Source of the DNA: Anagrus nilaparvatae
Taxonomy: Eukaryota; Arthropoda; Insecta; Hymenoptera; Mymaridae
Assembly: GCA_022575985.1 (NCBI GenBank)
Contig: JAKSXM010000272.1
Span: 28,351,501-28,415,500 of the forward strand
Direction: 5' to 3'
Length of the DNA: 64,000 bases
Positions 12,133 through 22,670 of this stretch are shown piece after piece (the stretch's first letter is position 1; each line of letters starts with the position of its first letter). Under the pieces are notes generated by a model, which worked only from the letters and a program-made list of their open reading frames with translations, was not told the origin of the DNA and searched no databases. Position numbers and translations under genes: made by a program.

Positions 12133-12910
12133 TGTTACACCACAAACGTGTAATTGACCAATTCATGAAATGGTCAACTTTTTGACCAATTCATAAAATG
12201 GTCAAGCTTCTGTCCCAATTCATGAATTGGTCAAAATTTATAATTAGCTTCAATTTTATTAGGTAAATTAGAATAGTTGACAAATCATCCGCATTATACC
12301 TTTATTAAATACCTTAACTATTTTCAACTTTCAAGTTATACATTAGCATTTACTGCGTAATATATTTAATAAAGAATAAAAAATAGTAGTTAAAAGTACC
12401 CTAATCAATAACATTCTGAGTTCAAATCATTTTTTTCATTGATTGCATTAAAAAAACGATTTAATGATTTAAAATTTCTTTATAAGCAGTTTATTATTCC
12501 GTTGAGACAGTATAATAGAGAAAAAAATAATATTTTTTTAGATTTTCATTTGATTAAAAGGCAAGTTTTGATGGTTTAGCTAAAGATAAATACAGCTTAA
12601 TTTTTTTGTGTATGTATTAAGCATAATAAGCTTCAATTATTTTAAATAATTAAAAACAGTTTTAGAGATCTCCGGAGATCTCAGGACAATTCGTCAGGAT
12701 TTTTTACTAAATCCAATAAATAAATTAAAATGTTTTATGTTATATATATAATTTATATGCATGTTAAAATATTACATTTATTCAATTTTAAGTATTGACC
12801 AACTAGTGTAAAAAAATTGAATATTTCTGACCAGTTCATGAATTGGTCAAAATTTTCACTATTTTTTGACCATTTCATGAATTGGTCAATTACACGTTCG
12901 GGGTGTAACA
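12133..12910. mobile_element. Element B: shorter relative of element A
   Basis: The ends are TGTTACACCACAAACGTG and CACGTTCGGGGTGTAACA. They are followed inward by three (12153-12232) and two (12829-12883) of the same 24-bp palindromic units, and by an inverted ACTAGTGTAAAAAAATTGAA block on the right. The 780-bp element has a unique AT-rich core and no ORF. Only CATATATA separates it from element A, and the sequence right of B begins TATATGCA. Confidence 0.8.
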
Positions 12911-13225
12911 TATATGCATGCATACGCTTACTTAGATTGCGCCTAAAAATAAGTACGAAGTGATGAAAATAATGCGTACAATTTTTAAAAACTTAATCAC
13001 AAAAAAAATATAATAACATTAAAATAAGTAATTGATTATTTTAAGTTATTTTATCTTAAAACGAGAGCTCAAACCTCTAAAACATAGATAAAAATAAATA
13101 CTATTTAGTTTCGTGTAGATCATTTTTAGTATTAAATTTATAATAAATAACGAAATCTAAAAATTCAAATATGGTATAATTTTTTTTGAAATATTGTTAA
13201 CTTTTTTGTGCAGACCGTTCAAATA
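12911..13225. other. Upstream region of IR-A
   Basis: AT-rich sequence lies directly upstream of the receptor. A pyrimidine-rich stretch ending TTTTTTGTGCAG at 13213 would make a good 3' splice site 12 bases before the ATG, so a 5' untranslated exon may lie further upstream. No core promoter could be fixed. Confidence 0.35.
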
Positions 13226-15091
13226 ATGAGGATAATACGTTTAACTTGTATTTTACAACTTTTGGAAGTTATTCAATCAAGTCCCATTAAAATCATAACA
13301 AACCAGATCCTAAGAGAACTGAAGCCAGAACGAGCGACCTTATATTCTGATTTCAAGAATGGAACCAACAGAATAAACCACTGCAGCTATCAACTGATTT
13401 ATGAGAATCTGCTGTGCCAAGTTCCAACTGTTAAAATTAATCTTAATCGACCTGTGCCATTAGTGAAATGGTTAGATGGCGTTGTTGATTATCATAAAAA
13501 TATTAGTGCTCCGTTACATATAATTGTCTTATCGGAAGACAGAAACGATCAGTTATTGTTGAAATTAAAAATTGCATTTAAATTAATATTAGAATCTTTA
13601 TTTTACTTGACGGAAACTAAAATTGCTCTAATACTTAATCGTTATAAAAACTCGCCTGATTTAATTCGAAAGATTTTTTTAATGGCAAATGAATGCAATT
13701 TCATTAATTTTGTTATTTTAGAATGCGCACCTCGAGAAAGTTTAAGAGTTATTAATCATAATTTTTTTCACGATACAACTGCGGTAGCAAAATATGAATC
13801 CAATGCAATAATTAAATATTTTCCAAATAAATTCGATAAATTGGTTGGATATATCATGAGAACTGGAGTGCTTAAAGATGTTTGGCCAGATTACTATAGA
13901 AATTATACTCTAAATTATTCTTACTATAAGAATATTTATTCATTGATATCGATGCTAAATTCTTGGGAATATTTCATTGAGGGGCTTAATGTAACTGTCC
14001 AATTTATTCTTGCGGAACTTGACTATTTTTCAAATTTGTCAAGAAAATATAAAATACAAACTTATATTACTTTATCATATCGCTCTAATAATAAAAATTT
14101 AATTTTTATTTATAATTTAAAATCGGAAAAATTTATTTTTCTGGTTCCGATAATTAACGAAGAGAATGTAAGCTTTATTCAGGATTTGTTTCAATTTTTT
14201 CTTTTCTTTAGTGGACTAATAATTTTGTTTGTTTTTTCTTTTTACTTTTTGAAATTTTCTATCAAAGAATGGTCAGTTTTTAAGCTGTACAGTTTTTTAT
14301 TAGGATTTGGAGTTGATATAAATTTTCGTTGTAACTTAAAATCTAAAGTTATGTTCTTTACTCTATTTGTCGCCTCCTTTTTTTTTCTTTCCGAAATTGT
14401 TTCCGATTTAACGAACATAAAATTCGAAAATAAAGAAGTAGCTGTGGTTGAAACTCTAGAAGATATACTTGAAAAAAATATTACCGTTTTATTTGCTCCT
14501 TTTCCCGATAGTTTATATAATTTAAAAAAAGATTTAACGGGAAAAGCCTTAAGGATTGCTGAGATAGCTAAACTAAACAAAAATTTTGAAAAAAATGTTG
14601 GTCTCAATAAAGTTGTGATTATTTTTGAAAAAGATGGTGAAAAAATTTTGAATGAGAATAAACATCATTTTGATGGAATAAAATATAAAGCAAGTGAGTT
14701 AGTTCTTCATGAATTATTAAATGTTTTTTCTTTTCCAATGAATTCTCCATTTAAAAGTAAGTTTGCTAAAACTCATTTGAGAATATCTGAAGTCGGACTG
14801 GATTTAAAATGGCGATCTGATTACGAACGCGCTAATAAAATTGACAACCAAATCAAAAATAATGATTTTGATGATGATGGAAAGAGCGCCTTACCTATTG
14901 TTCTTTTTGCTGTAATGGTTGTAGGAATAATTTTTTCCGTGCTTGCATTATTTTTAGAATTGCTTTGGTTTTACTACTTGTCTAAGATAGATTGGATAAA
15001 GAAACTGAAAAAAATTGTGAAAAGTCACAGGAAAGTAAATATTCGTAAAATTAAAGTTCATTCTTGTAAAAAAATGGTTTTTGAAGTTTGA
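13226..15091 (+). CDS. Divergent ionotropic receptor (IR-A)
   Basis: This single-exon reading frame encodes 621 aa and belongs to the ionotropic receptor family (variant glutamate-gated channels in sensory neuron membranes). The start is the ATG of MRIIRL; an in-frame GTG six codons earlier is not a start. Residues 1-20 form a hydrophobic signal peptide. A poorly conserved ligand-binding half follows, then M1 (about 316-345), M2 (about 373-393), the second ligand-binding lobe and M3 (about 555-585), with a short basic tail. The family-typical LRISEVGLDLKW lies before M3 near 518-530. The pore and glutamate-binding residues are not recognisable, as in other divergent IRs. IR-B (30873-32759) is a paralogue, sharing APLH, VPIINE and ISE-GLD-KW. 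Ligand and expression cannot be told; a taste role is only a guess from the family. Confidence 0.85.
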   Translation: MRIIRLTCILQLLEVIQSSPIKIITNQILRELKPERATLYSDFKNGTNRINHCSYQLIYENLLCQVPTVKINLNRPVPLVKWLDGVVDYHKNISAPLHIIVLSEDRNDQLLLKLKIAFKLILESLFYLTETKIALILNRYKNSPDLIRKIFLMANECNFINFVILECAPRESLRVINHNFFHDTTAVAKYESNAIIKYFPNKFDKLVGYIMRTGVLKDVWPDYYRNYTLNYSYYKNIYSLISMLNSWEYFIEGLNVTVQFILAELDYFSNLSRKYKIQTYITLSYRSNNKNLIFIYNLKSEKFIFLVPIINEENVSFIQDLFQFFLFFSGLIILFVFSFYFLKFSIKEWSVFKLYSFLLGFGVDINFRCNLKSKVMFFTLFVASFFFLSEIVSDLTNIKFENKEVAVVETLEDILEKNITVLFAPFPDSLYNLKKDLTGKALRIAEIAKLNKNFEKNVGLNKVVIIFEKDGEKILNENKHHFDGIKYKASELVLHELLNVFSFPMNSPFKSKFAKTHLRISEVGLDLKWRSDYERANKIDNQIKNNDFDDDGKSALPIVLFAVMVVGIIFSVLALFLELLWFYYLSKIDWIKKLKKIVKSHRKVNIRKIKVHSCKKMVFEV

Positions 15092-15147
15092 TGAAATTAT
15101 TTTATTATGGAATTTTAGTTTTCTGAAGATGCTGGTTTTTGTTTTTA

Positions 15148-15982
15148 ATAGCTATATTTTAAACAAGGGACAAAATATTGGTTTACATATCTAGGGCAAA
15201 AAAAGGCTATTTTCTACCCTAGGGAGACGGCTTTTTTGCCCTTTATATGTTAAACTATGTTTAAATCACGGGAAAAAAAATTGTGGTTCGACTTTTGCAT
15301 GCTGTCTGCACGCGCTCGCTAGAGCATACAACTGCTTGCAAAGTCAAAACCAATATTCTTTCCCTTGTTTAAAAAATAGCTGTTCGACTTTGCGAGTGCA
15401 GACAGCGTGGAAAAGTCGAACCCCATAGTTTGTACCGTGATTTAATATATAGTATAACATGTAATGGGAAAAAAAGCTGTCTCCTAGGGTACGCTGTAAA
15501 AAGTAACTTCCTTATATATTAACAAAAAAATTAAAAAATTTTCGAAAAAATTTGTAAATATTCGAAAAAAATCGTAAATTTACTAAATTTAGTATAGAAA
15601 TCGAGAATTCTCGATTTTTTTTGTGAATTCGCAAGAAAAATTGCATTTTTTTTCTCGAAAAATTAAAAATAATATTAATTTGTACAGTATTCGTCGCTAT
15701 AAAATCCATCATTATTAAAAATAATAGTTGTAAATTTAAAAAGAAATATTTGTGAATTGACAACTTTTATCATAAATTCACAAAAAGAAATCGAGAATTC
15801 TCGAATTTTTCGTTAAACCTCAGTACCTTCTCATGGGAATAAAGCCACAAAACTCTTGTGACTTGGGCGCGTGCGTTAGTATAAGCGTTGCGTATGTATT
15901 TTTTGTTTTTTTTTTGTTAATCTAAGGTAGTTACTTTTTACAGAGTAGAAAATAGGCTTTTTTGCCCTAGATATGTAAAATA
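15148..15982. mobile_element. Interleaved palindromic insertion after IR-A
   Basis: Two overlapping inverted-repeat systems are visible. Outer arms near 15182-15220 and 15944-15982 share ATATCTAGGGCAAAAAA and CTATTTTCTA. Inner arms at 15149-15182 and 15350-15383 share AAACAAGGGA and ATATTGGTT. A CCCTAGG-GAGAC motif near 15218 returns inverted near 15480. There is no ORF. The block lies between IR-A and a dead copy of its 3' end. Confidence 0.65.
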
Positions 15983-16077
15983 ATAAAATTGTCATTTTTT
16001 TGTGTTTAGTATTTTGTTGTTTTATACATTTAATAGCATTAACGTTTTTTGTCTTTATAAAATTATGTTGTTTAATG

Positions 16078-16375
16078 CGTTCTTAGAAGTGAAGAAAGCG
16101 CTTTGCCTTTTGTACTTTTTGCAACCATGATTGTAAGAGTAGTTTTTTTCTGCTTGTATTATTTTTACAATTACTTTGGTTTTATAATACTTGTCGAAAA
16201 TAAGTTGCCTGAACAATTTCAAAAGAAATATAAAACCGCGTTAGAAAATTAATATTCATAAAATGAAAGTTCGGCCTTTAAAAAAATAGTTCAGCAAATT
16301 TGATAAAATTATTTTATTGCGTGATTTTATTCAAGTCACTGGATTTTTGTGTTTAGAAATAATAAGGTTTAAAAA
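16078..16375 (+). pseudogene. Dead copy of the IR-A 3' end
   Basis: This stretch aligns with 14866-15150 of IR-A: the end of the second lobe, M3, the basic tail and the start of the 3' untranslated region. Shared blocks include GAAAG-GC-TT-CC-ATTGT-CTTTTTGC, ATTGCTTTGGTTTTA-like and GATAAAATTATTTTATT. It is frame-disrupted by indels and has no 5' part. It is best read as a remnant of a local duplication of the receptor. Confidence 0.75.
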
Positions 16376-16986
16376 AATTAACATTAAACTTGTATTTGAA
16401 AAATGTATTTGAAGAATAATTTTGTTGTTTGTATTTTTAATAAATTATATCGTTTTATTGTTAAAACCTCCTGGACAGAAAATTAATGGGGATTTAGAGG
16501 TCTTAAATACCCCCGTTGATTCTATGTCCAGAGATATCTTTTTATTGAAGGACCAAAGAATTTTATCCAATTTAATTTTATTTTCCATATATAAAAATAA
16601 AAATAAATATTTTAAATTTTTAAAATTTTAATTTAATTACTGTAACGGGATTTGGTTCAAAATCCCTTCAATAGGTTAAGAAATGATCACCACATTAATT
16701 TTATATTAATATCATATTTATTATCAATTAACGGTTCTGTATTTAACATACAGACGGGAGTTATGTGCTCCCGTATAGGTAGCTTAAAAAAGACTAACTT
16801 GACGGCTTCCTATCTTATTTTATTGAATACATTATACAGATAAGAATATTCTAGTAACGCATTAATATCTATAGATGTCCATGGAACCTAAATATTATTA
16901 GAAATAGTATATTAATAAGAAAACGTACAAAGCATCGTTACATTATTAAAAAAAAAAAAAATTTAACTGCGTTATAAGTTTAAAGG
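16376..16986. other. Non-genic
   Basis: AT-rich sequence with only short fortuitous ORFs. I see no gene, repeat or RNA. Confidence 0.4.
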
Positions 16987-17405
16987 TTGAATCAGGTGGA
17001 TAGAAATAGCATTTTTTTGGTGAAAATTTCTGGAGATCGAAACTTCTGGAATGTTTAATATTTTTAGCCATTGATCATGTTATGTTTGCCTTAAAATTAA
17101 AAAAATAATTTCGAAAATTTATTGACTACAGTCGGAGATATTAGCGCTTGAAATTTCATTAATTTTCGAGGTACTTAATTAATCAAGACTTTTTTATAAA
17201 TAATCTGATTTTAAAAATCTTTGAGTATAATATTTGGGAAATTATTTAACATCGATTCACTAAAAAAAATCTCAATTTTTAACAATAATGTGAAATATAT
17301 TTCAAGTTTTTTTATTTTTGGCCTAACCTAAATTTTTCAAAAAATCAATTTATTCGCGGCGTAACGTAGAAAATCAAAAATGCTATTTCTATCCACCTGA
17401 TTCAA
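16987..17405. mobile_element. MITE with 30-bp perfect TIRs, 419 bp
   Basis: The first 30 bases (starting TTGAATCAGGTGGATAGAAA) are repeated in perfect inversion at 17376-17405. There is no ORF. The target duplication is unclear because the right end directly abuts the TIR of the next element. Confidence 0.85.
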
Positions 17406-17818
17406 CACTATGGTTCCTCATTAACAATAGCAAAATATTTATAATGGTCTATTTTATCTAATAAAAATTATAATTTGAGATATCAGTATTTCATAAAAAA
17501 AAGTTAAGTACCGTATTTTAAAAGAAAAAAAATGTTGCTGTGATTTAATGTTTTTTATTTAACAAATTTTTAGAAAAAATTTTCAATAAACTAAGTATCA
17601 GTTATAAAAACTATATTGCCAATATAAAAATTATACATAAGTATCTTAATAATTAATTATATTTTAATAAGTCATTTTATAAAATGAATAAATTTTATTA
17701 TAATAAATAATTATTTTAATTATAAAATTAAATAAAAAATTATATCTTATTAAAAAAAATATAGTAATGAAAACAATAATCAAACATATATTTTTTTAAA
17801 GCATTGTTGTAAAAGTTA

Positions 17819-18240
17819 TTATTCAATTATTTTAATATTAGCACAACTAATTTTTTTTGAATCCAAACTTGAAATTTTATTGTTTAGTATTTGTGCATAT
17901 AAAATATTTTTTTTACCCCTATTCAAAATTGTCTCTGTTAAAATATTAAATATTTTTTTTGTTATTTTATTACAATCTATAATTTTTATATATTTTAGTA
18001 AACAACATTTTTTTAATAATTTCTCAATGCCTTCATTAGTTATTTTATTGCAATTTATGCATTCAAATGTTTCCAAAAAATCTAAATTTTCAAAAATCTT
18101 ATCTGTAATATTTTGTAAGTATATAATGGTTATTTTTTTTAATTTTCTAATTTTAAAAATATTTATTAAGGTAGGGGGTCGAATTGAAAAGGCGTTTTTC
18201 AAGACATGTTTCTTTATTTAATTTCTCAGCCCCTTTGTTA
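17819..18240 (-). pseudogene. Cysteine-type leucine-rich-repeat fragment (FBXL-like)
   Basis: The minus-strand frame from 18202 to the stop at 17819-17821 encodes about 127 residues with the pattern of cysteine-containing LRRs of F-box/LRR proteins: L--L-I--C-KIT--GI--LL--C--L--I-I-DC-KIT. There is no ATG (the first codon is TTG), and an in-frame stop lies just upstream. In another frame at 18240-18175, TNKGAEKLNKETCLEK resembles a further LRR unit, indicating a frameshift. No F-box is present. I infer a captured, decayed host gene piece because it lies between the element's TIRs. Confidence 0.55.
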
Positions 18241-19146
18241 GTCATCAGTTTACAATTTTTTTTATGCATTTATTAGGCATTTATATACATAAAAAAAATT
18301 TTTTTTTTTTATTTTTATATTTAGTTATATTTATAGAGGGCGACAAAGTACAGGTGCGAAAAATCCATTCAGTCCATGGTCAGGAGTTAATCTCCGAATT
18401 GGCTGGGCCGATTTTCAAAAACTTAAGTGCGTTATCTTTATTAAAGTATATTACAGGGCAATTTACCTAAAATAGAAAAAAAAACCAAAAAATAAAAAAA
18501 TGGGCAAGCTGGAAAAAAAATTTTTTAAAAATTGGCCTAGCCAATCCAGAGATTAACTCCTGGCCAGTTGAAAAAACGTAGTTTCGAGATAATCGCGTTT
18601 GAAAATTTTTTTTTGTATTATTTCTTAAGTATTTCGCATGTTTAGAATCGTGTAATATCGTTGTAAAGCAGAATTTTGCCTAAATATTTTAGGAGGGAAT
18701 TTTTCAAGGTATAAAGAGTTGGAAAAAAATTTTAAAAAATTTTGAGATTTTGAAAAATCCAATTCGACCCCCTTCTTTAAATCTAAATCACGTTTTATTT
18801 CGCAAAAAATTACTATAAACGATATTTCTAAAACTTATATTTCTAGTACTTCCACATAAATAAATCAAGTACTGCGTCCAAAAGGAAAAAAAAAATTGTC
18901 ATTTTTTGTATTTTTTGGTGAAAAAAATTTTGAGAAAAAAATTTTCAAAAAATAAATTATAAGTTTCGATTTATCGAGTAAAAACGATACTTCTAGATAT
19001 CAGTACTTTCATGGAAAAAAATGAGGTATTACATCCAAATTAAAAAAAAAAAAAGCACCTCGAGATTTTTTGGTAAAAAAAATTTTGAAAAAAAAATTAG
19101 GTCTTAATGTCGTGTTGGCTGTGAAATATCACCGGTTACAGTCCAA

Positions 19147-19157
19147 CATACATACAT

Positions 19158-19206
<49 letters not shown>
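19147..19206. repeat. CATA/CACA microsatellite
   Basis: A run of CATA units passes into a run of CA. The matching TATG run at 19639-19660 lies in the opposite arm of the same inverted repeat. Confidence 0.95.
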
Positions 19207-19208
<2 letters not shown>

Positions 19209-19986
19209 GACTTTTTTTAAAAACCGGTTTTTTAGCTTCCTGAGGTCTCAAAACGTGCTTATATGCCAAAATATCGAAAATCAAAATTTCACCTATCACA
19301 AAGGTTCCTCTATGAGGAACCAATAGCTTTTATAACTGGTCAAAATACCTAAGATTAACCTCTTTTGTTATAATTTACAGCTTATTTTAGATATTTGTTA
19401 CTAACAAGCCTTTAGAACATTTTAGCAGTAAAAAGATTTTAGCAAGATTTCTGAAAGCTTTCTAAAACGTTTTTAAAACCTTTTTTTCTGATTTTTATCG
19501 ATTTTCATTTGCAAATCGGCACAGTACATTAAACTTTATGTAAAAAATTTTTTTTTGAGATTAGTTTGATGACCTGAAGTATCATATTTAAGACGGTATT
19601 TTTCTCTACGGTCAGGTTGGGAAGTAAGAAACACCCTAGTATGTATGTATGTATGTATGTAAGTCTGTAACCGGTGATATTTAATAACTATTATGGTATT
19701 AAGACCTAATTTTTTTCACCAAAATATCTCGATATATTTTTTTTTTTAATTTGGATGTAATAGCTCATTTTTTTCCATGAAAGTACTAATATCTAGAAGT
19801 ATCGTTTTTACTCGATATCTTGAATCTTATAATTTATTTTTTGACAATTTTTTTCTCAACATTTTTTTTACCAAAAAATACCAATTTTTTTTCTTTTTGG
19901 ACCTAGTACTTAATTTTATCGTTTATAGTCAAATTTTGGATCTGATACGTAATTTTAATTATTATTGTTAATGAGGAACCATAGTG

Positions 19987-22670
19987 CCAATTACTTGGCA
20001 GCGTTTTTTTTACTGCACTAAATACTGAAATACCTAAAGTGAGATTCTAAATAGTTTGGGAGGATAATATTGAAAAAATATTTAAATTTACATATTTTTT
20101 TAAGCGTGGATTTAAGGTCACTTTTTTTATGGATGGATTAAGACCTTTACAATTTTCTTTAAGGCTACAAAGATCCCATATTAAATATATGAAAAAGCGA
20201 TTAGTAGGTGGGTTTATTTTTCAGCTTATTTTAAAGCTGAAAACCCGTAGAATCAAGTAATTATAAATATTTCCTAAATCATTTGCTCAAAAATACTTTT
20301 TTTTTTAATTATTTTTTTTTATTTTATAACTAAAAATTAACATTGATAAACAAAAAGAACATATCTTTACTAATATAAACGTATTTTTCACTAAAAATTT
20401 TAGAAAATATTTGTGATCACGCAATTTTACCAATGACTTGGATGTCTCCAATGGCACCAAAAATTACTATGGTTTCCTATATTCAACATGTGACCTTTGT
20501 CTGCTTAAGGTAAGAAATCATAAAACAGTACTTGACGAAATTATATAATAATTAAAGTATTTAGTTATGCTCTCGCCATTGAATTTCTGAATTATAGTAT
20601 AAACAGTTTTTTAGAAGTATAACGGTAATTTTCTATTAAATGATAATATTTTAATATGATTTTACTGAAATATTCAAAGATAAATTTTACATTTGTAAGG
20701 CTTTTCACCAGTGTGTTACCGTTGACCTATATTTCATAATTAACTATTTAACTTTGTTACTATCTAGTTAACCTTAAATTTCTGGCTCCCTTACCTGATA
20801 TGATTCTGTATGCTGCTGCTACTATATAAAATACTGTCATAAACAGGAAAAGGGGGGAGGTAAGCTAAGTCAATGATAAAACTTATTTAATTAAAATATG
20901 AAATGATTTAATTAATAAATGAAAAGATTATATAAAAATATTTACAAACTTAAAACTATTTGGCCAATTTAACTTTATTAATAATATTTGGTTATAAAAC
21001 CGCATGGCATAAAAGCCGAAAGAGAGCAGCCATCTTTGATGTCTGCTCGAGCGCCGGCATAATTGTATTTACGGACATTTGCAGATAATATAAAATAATT
21101 TACTAAAATAAAATAAAATAAACTCACCTCGTATATGCTATTATGCCCGCGCTTAGATGCAAAGTTTATGCACCTTAATTATTGTCACTCTCTCACTCAT
21201 ACATGCATACAATAACGAAATTAGATAATATATAATGATTTATTAATCGCGAGCTAGCTATAAAATTTAAATTAATTTTTACTTTTAACGTAACTGCGAT
21301 GAATAGCTGGAATACTTGGTCTCTCTCAGTAACCTTGAAATATTCTTGATTAATTTGATTCAATGTGCTTCCTAGCAATAATATGGCGTATGATAAATTG
21401 ACACTGACTTTATTGTATTTATATAGAAAATCAAATAAAGTAAAATAAACTAATGAGCTACGTAAAATACTTGTATCAAAATTAATAACTGTAATTATAA
21501 TTAAAAAACTATTTTACAATGAGGGGAGAGCCCATGCTCTCTCCCTCTCTTTGAGAGCACGATCTCTTAATTGCTGTTAACTGTTCAGCGACCGAGACGA
21601 GAGTCTCTCCACGCGCTCTCGTTGGTTCTTACTTTTTCGGTGTTCCGGCGTCTGGAGCGGTTAAAACTCGCTGTTTCTTTAGCAGAAAAGACGCGCGATA
21701 ACACAGATTATTTGAGTCTTAAAATGTCATAAAACTCTAAATTTATAATGCAAATTATTGCATTACAGAAGAAAGTCTGGGGAATGCAATTGTGTAGGTC
21801 TTTTAGTCAGTAATCGTGCAAAATTTGAAAATATTTATGTACAAAAGTGCCAAAATTTAAAAAGGGCGATTATGGTAAGTTAGGTTAGTTTAGTTTTATA
21901 CTTTGATCATGTGACGTGATATATTCACCTAATGATCTTATACCATGTATTACCCATAAGATCCCGTATTAAATGCCTATAATTTTTTGTGACTACCGAC
22001 AAATGACCTACACCATTGGATTCCTGAGATTTTCTTCTAAAAACTGTATATACCATTATTCGTAAATTCAATGGGCAGAGCTTCCTTAATATCATTTTAT
22101 ATCTATAAAAATGTATTATCAAATTTCAAAATACAAATTAAACGAAATCAATTCATATTATAAATAATTTTCTTTTTATTTATTTTTATTTAAACATAAA
22201 ATTTATATCATTATAATCACAAAAATAATTTTTTCAAATTCTAATTCTAGGTTCTTTTCTTATTAATTAATTGTATTATTTTTATATTAATGATACAAAT
22301 CAGAGAATCCCGAAATTCTTGCACTGTACTAATATGTTCCACAAATCGTGCGGGCCTTGTGGGCTGTGCAAACCATTGACATACTATACAATTCTCATTT
22401 TTCTGATTTTTAAAAAGAGTATTTTTTACTGCTTGTTATTTAAAAGTGAAAATAAAAGAAAATATTGCTTTACTTTCACATTGATTATGAAAATATTAAT
22501 AAAAATTTTACTTTTTTTTCATTTTTGAATGCCAATGTAGACGTAAATAAAAAATATTCCTTTTTATTTTAAGTTAGTACATAAATACTAAAATCGAAGT
22601 ACGTAGTTGAATAATGGAACACCTTAGCACTGTGAATACGAATTTTGGAAAACTCCTCGGAAAACTCTCT
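19987..22670. other. Non-genic; no gene recognised
   Basis: AT-rich sequence with no supported gene. Two more GC-rich patches (21000-21080 and 21520-21700, the latter with CTCTC/GAGAG runs) look like remnants of a larger element but show no coding homology I recognise. Confidence 0.35.

Larger units (their letters stand above)
17406..19986. mobile_element. TIR-bounded composite element carrying a gene fragment
   Basis: A 24-bp perfect TIR (17406-17429 and 19963-19986; starts CACTATGGTTCCTCATTAAC) bounds 2.58 kb. Inside are a broken LRR fragment (17819-18240, minus) and a large inverted repeat, arms about 18780-19165 and 19630-19975. The arms share AAAAACGATACTTCTAGATAT and ATCACCGGTTACAG, and each arm ends in a CATA-type microsatellite at its inner side. 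An extra GGTTCCTC-TATGAGGAACC motif at about 19301 may be a fossil end of a second copy. No transposase was seen and no target duplication was found. Confidence 0.65.

Noticed and set aside
13208..13225. IR-A start at the GTG six codons before the ATG
   Set aside because: GTG is not a usual eukaryotic start; the ATG at 13226 begins a good signal peptide and an acceptor-like CAG lies between.
14242..14607. Minus-strand ORF inside IR-A
   Set aside because: It is antisense to a clearly coding, family-conserved frame.
17880..18221. 113-aa plus-strand hydrophobic ORF
   Set aside because: Antisense of the LRR fragment; hydrophobicity is a by-product of AT-rich reverse complement.
22271..22528. 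Short ORF with a CGPCGLC cluster
   Set aside because: The cysteine cluster is brief, the rest is AT-rich hydrophobic sequence, and there is no splice or homology support.
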